Below are positions 61,475 through 64,000 of a DNA stretch of 64,000 bases, in pieces. Each line of letters starts with the position of its first letter. The first letter of the stretch is position 1. The stretch lies in contig CAXSBC010000010.1 of the NCBI GenBank assembly GCA_964236105.1, positions 14,451 to 78,450 of the forward strand, given 5' to 3'. This DNA is from Lichenicola sp964236105. Lineage in GTDB: Bacteria; Pseudomonadota; Alphaproteobacteria; Acetobacterales; Acetobacteraceae. The position numbers and the translations under genes were made by a program. The notes under the pieces were generated by a model that saw only the letters and a program-made list of their open reading frames with translations, had not been told where the DNA came from and did no database searches.

Positions 61475-62209
61475 TCAGACGGCCTGGAAGCGGCTGCCGC
61501 CGGTGTCGGTCTCGTGACCGGCCATTTCCAGCAGGGTCTGCAACGTGCGGGCGCGCTCCGACAGGGTCGGCGCCTCGAGCAGGGCCTGCTTCTCGGCCGG
61601 CGGGAACGGGCAGATCATGCCGAGCGTGGTCAGCAGCGTCTCGTCGTCCATCTGCTCGATCGCGTCCCAGCGGGCCTCGAAGCCGCGATGGCTGAAGAAC
61701 CGGCGCAGCGTGTCGATCAACGCCTCGCGGTCGAAGGCGATCTCGCCCGGCTCGTCCAGATCGTGCAGGTAGTCGTCATACGCCACCGACAGCCGACGAT
61801 AGCCCCGAACCTCGCGGCCCTCGCGCCGGACGCGGAAGCGGGCGAGGCCGGCAAGCGCGATGCTGCAGGTGCCGTCCTCGCGCTCCGTGAACGAGACCAG
61901 GCGGCCGACGCAGCCGACCGCGAACAGCGCAGGGGGCGGCGTCTCGTCCGTCGGGGCGTCGGGCGCAGCCTCGGTTCCGTCATCCTCCTGGACGACCTCG
62001 CTGGGCTGGATCATGCCGATCAGCCGGTCGCCGGCCAGCGCGTCCTCGATCATCGCCAGGTAGCGCGGCTCGAAGATGTTGAGCGGCAGGCGGCCGCGCG
62101 GCAGCAGCAGCGCCCCGCTCAGGGGGAACACGGCGAGCTCGGCAGGCAGCGAGCCCACGCGAAGATCCCGCGGGCGCGGCACCCGGCGAACGATGCGTTG
62201 GCTCGTCAT
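61475..62209 (-). CDS. LON-substrate-binding-domain protein
   Basis: A 244-residue protein consisting of the Lon N-terminal (substrate-recognition) domain without protease or ATPase parts. It has LAVFPLSGALLLPRGRLPL and NIFEPRYLAMIEDALAGDR, then IGMIQP, VGCVGRLVSFTEREDG and LAGLARFRV. Such proteins are common in alphaproteobacteria next to a thioredoxin-like gene, as here. The function is unknown but a role in protein quality control is plausible. Confidence 0.92.
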   Translation of the reverse strand: MTSQRIVRRVPRPRDLRVGSLPAELAVFPLSGALLLPRGRLPLNIFEPRYLAMIEDALAGDRLIGMIQPSEVVQEDDGTEAAPDAPTDETPPPALFAVGCVGRLVSFTEREDGTCSIALAGLARFRVRREGREVRGYRRLSVAYDDYLHDLDEPGEIAFDREALIDTLRRFFSHRGFEARWDAIEQMDDETLLTTLGMICPFPPAEKQALLEAPTLSERARTLQTLLEMAGHETDTGGSRFQAV

Positions 62210-62231
62210 GCGGGCATCCCTCAGGGTTGCG

Positions 62232-63251
62232 TCAGCTGAACAGCAGGGCCGACATCTTCCGCCGGGCCGTCAGCGTCGCCGGCTCGTCGAAGCCCCAGGC
62301 CTCGAAGAAGCGGATCAGCTGCAGTCTGGCGGCGCCATCGTTCCAGCTGCGGTCGCGCTTCAGGATCTCCAGCAGCGCGTCGGCGGCCTCGCCCCGCTGC
62401 CCGGCGGCGTTCAGACCGGTGGCGAGCTCGTAGCGCGCCGCATGGTCGTTGGCATCGGCATTCAGGCGGGCGCGAATGCCGTCCAGCGCATCCGCCACCT
62501 GCCTGCCTTCCTGGGCAAGGGTCAGGGCGGCGCGGGCGCCGGCGATCTCGGCATGCTGGGCGATCCCGGCCGGCACCTGGTCCAGTGCCGCCTGGGCACC
62601 CTCCTCGTCGTCGAGCGCCAGCAGCGCCCGGATCAGGCCGCCCCAGGCCAGGGGGTTCTCCGGCTCCTGCTCGAGCAGGCCGGAGAACAGCCCGGCGGCT
62701 TCCTCGATACGGCCTTCCTCGAGCGCCAGCTTCGCTTCGGCGAGCAGATCCGCCGACGGCATGGCGTCGCCGGCCGCCTTCAGCAGCGCCTCGACGAAGC
62801 GCTTGATCTCGCTTTCCGGCAGCGCCCCCTGGAACAGATCGAGGATCTGCCCCTGCCAGAAGGCGGCGACCGTCGGCACGGACTGCAGCGGCAGTCCCAG
62901 CTGGGACAGCTGCGAGATCAGCGCCCGGTTGGCGTCGACGTCGATCTTGACCAGCTTGATGCGGCCGCCGGCGGCCCGGGTGATCTTCTCGAGTGCCGGC
63001 GTCAGCGTCTTGCAGGGACCGCACCAGGTGGCCCAGAAATCGACCAGTACCGGGACGCGCCGGCTTTCCTCGATGACGTCGGCCATGAAGGTCGCCTGGT
63101 CGCCGTCGACGATGATGTCGCTCCCGGCGTCGGCTGCGTCCGGAGCGCCGCCGATCAGTCCTTCGGCAGCCGGCGCCGGGCTCGCAGCGGCGTGGCCGGC
63201 CTGGGGGCGGGGCGCGGAACCTGGCTTGGGCTGGCCGATGATGTAATCCAT
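62232..63251 (-). CDS. CnoX-like thioredoxin-TPR co-chaperone
   Basis: A 339-residue protein with an N-terminal thioredoxin domain (PVLVDFWATWCGPCKTLTPAL, an intact WCGPC site) and a C-terminal set of TPR-like helices (LAEAKLALEEGRIEEAAGLF and following). This is the CnoX/YbbN architecture, a holdase that hands proteins to GroEL/DnaK under oxidative stress. The intact CGPC differs from E. coli CnoX, whose active site lacks Cys, and suggests oxidoreductase activity. It lies 22 bases upstream of the LON-domain gene. Confidence 0.92.
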   Translation of the reverse strand: MDYIIGQPKPGSAPRPQAGHAAASPAPAAEGLIGGAPDAADAGSDIIVDGDQATFMADVIEESRRVPVLVDFWATWCGPCKTLTPALEKITRAAGGRIKLVKIDVDANRALISQLSQLGLPLQSVPTVAAFWQGQILDLFQGALPESEIKRFVEALLKAAGDAMPSADLLAEAKLALEEGRIEEAAGLFSGLLEQEPENPLAWGGLIRALLALDDEEGAQAALDQVPAGIAQHAEIAGARAALTLAQEGRQVADALDGIRARLNADANDHAARYELATGLNAAGQRGEAADALLEILKRDRSWNDGAARLQLIRFFEAWGFDEPATLTARRKMSALLFS

Positions 63252-63413
63252 GGGTCTTCGATCCTGGTATGCACGCAGCGGCGCTGGTCGTCAGATCCGG
63301 ATAACATTGTCGCCTGCCGGTTCATGCGCAAGCCGCCGCCGGATCGGCTGCCGGCAGGAAGCCTCTTGCGCTTGCCCCGGAAGCCCCCTAGAAGCCCGCC
63401 ATCGCACGGGAGC

Positions 63414-63488
63414 GCGGGCGTAGCTCAGGGGTAGAGCACAACCTTGCCAAGGTTGGGGTCGAGGGTTCGAATCCCTTCGCCCGCTCCA
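63414..63488 (+). tRNA. tRNA-Gly (anticodon GCC)
   Basis: Complete cloverleaf of 75 bases. The acceptor GCGGGCG pairs with CGCCCGC; the D stem is GCTC/GAGC; the anticodon stem is CAACC/GGTTG with loop TTGCCAA (anticodon GCC); the T loop is TTCGAAT. CCA is encoded. Confidence 0.97.
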
Positions 63489-63548
63489 GGCCACCCAATC
63501 TTTTCCTCGACATGAACCAGCAGAACGTGCCGGGTCCACCGGCAACGC

Positions 63549-63698
63549 TCACAGCGGATCCTTGTCGATCCCACCCACGATGCCGACGATCGCACGCGTC
63601 GGGCTGGGCGGGACCGGCGGATGATACAGCGACGCCGCGGCAATGCCGATGGCTGCCGCTGCCACCATGGCCGAGAAGATGACGGCATAGTACTTCAT
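63549..63698 (-). CDS. Small membrane peptide, hypothetical
   Basis: 49 residues with one predicted membrane segment, MKYYAVIFSAMVAAAAIGIA, followed by a Pro-rich part (PPVPPSPTRAIVG). No family recognised. The ATG at 63698 lacks a strong binding site; a longer frame from 63770 is possible. Hydrophobic N-in topology suggests a single-pass protein or uncleaved signal anchor. Confidence 0.45.
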   Translation of the reverse strand: MKYYAVIFSAMVAAAAIGIAAASLYHPPVPPSPTRAIVGIVGGIDKDPL

Positions 63699-64000
63699 CC
63701 GGTGATGAGACGGATGGTTCGATGCGGCGTCAACATGCGCCCTCGGAGCCGGCCGTGTTCGGGTTGTCACGGTTCGACCGGCCGCCCGACCGGGACTCGC
63801 GGATCACCCATCCCGGGGAAGAAGCGTCCTGGTCCGATGGAACCAACGATGGACGCCATCTCTTATGGCTGACGGTGCCGACGCCGCGTCGTGCTGCCTG
63901 GGTGTCGCATGATGTCCATCTCCTCCTCGGTTGGTGACGGCGAGAATGACGTCTGGACGGCAAGTTGGTGGCCTGGATCGGGTTGGTCTTCTGATCGTGG
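63699..64000. other. Window end, no gene seen
   Basis: About 300 bases with no supported gene. Short frames exist on both strands but lack binding sites and family resemblance. A gene may begin beyond the window. Confidence 0.4.

Overview
The window is about 68% G+C and almost fully coding. It reads as a chromosomal segment of an alphaproteobacterium, most likely Acetobacteraceae/Rhodospirillales. This rests on the style of the enzymes (a compact class I NrdA, an octaprenyl-type polyprenyl synthetase, DNA-damage Lhr/PdeM, UPF0434 without Cys ligands, CcnoX-type thioredoxin), on a possible CtrA-like site before the flagellar stator genes, and on short GC-rich palindromic repeats of a kind I associate with this family. 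Assignment below order level is inference. No prophage, CRISPR array or intact insertion sequence is visible.

Layout. 0-10 kb: flagellar stator genes motB-motA, a Rieske/FAD reductase, a free-methionine-sulfoxide reductase coupled to a Nudix hydrolase, tRNA-Arg(ACG), a small lipoprotein, guaA, and a large periplasmic-propeller diguanylate cyclase. 10-16 kb: a zinc-uptake regulon with a TonB-dependent receptor, the Fur-family repressor Zur and the ABC transporter znuA-znuC-znuB. Copies of a TTATAAC-type motif sit in front of all three transcription units. 16-24 kb: a cystathionine gamma-synthase-family PLP enzyme, then nrdA and nrdB separated by about 3.3 kb carrying a MYG1-family hydrolase, a GreA/B-like factor, a fumarylacetoacetate-hydrolase-family protein and an SDR. 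A perfect NrdR-like palindrome precedes nrdB. 24-32.4 kb: a polyol/sugar catabolic cluster with an AraC regulator, an RbsBAC-type ABC transporter, an erythritol/L-threitol-type dehydrogenase, an FGGY pentulose kinase and a convergent L-xylulose-reductase-like SDR.

32.5-47 kb: housekeeping and nucleic-acid repair genes. These are an HPF/RaiA-cold-shock fusion, trmN6-like methyltransferase, polyprenyl diphosphate synthase, murI, pyrE, an ELM1-family protein, gltA, SixA, chorismate mutase, a metallophosphatase, photolyase, and overlapping pdeM and lhr. 47-52 kb is the most accessory-looking part: an alpha/beta hydrolase, a YghA-like SDR, a frameshifted gene remnant, and a fluoride unit. In the fluoride unit a textbook fluoride riboswitch precedes a short leader ORF that overlaps a crcB gene fused to two universal-stress-protein-like domains. 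52-59 kb: rocD-like aminotransferase, a metallophosphatase, serB, miaA and the branched-chain operon ilvB-ilvN-ilvC. 59-64 kb: an IS5-family transposase stub, a divergent SDR/HxlR pair around a palindromic operator, DUF3140, UPF0434/Trm112, a Lon-substrate-domain protein, a CnoX-like thioredoxin, tRNA-Gly(GCC) and a small membrane peptide.

The most interesting items are the riboswitch-controlled CrcB-Usp fusion with its overlapping leader ORF, the Zur circuit that predicts the TonB receptor to be a zinc importer, the split nrdA/nrdB locus, and the three-copy intergenic hairpin repeat.
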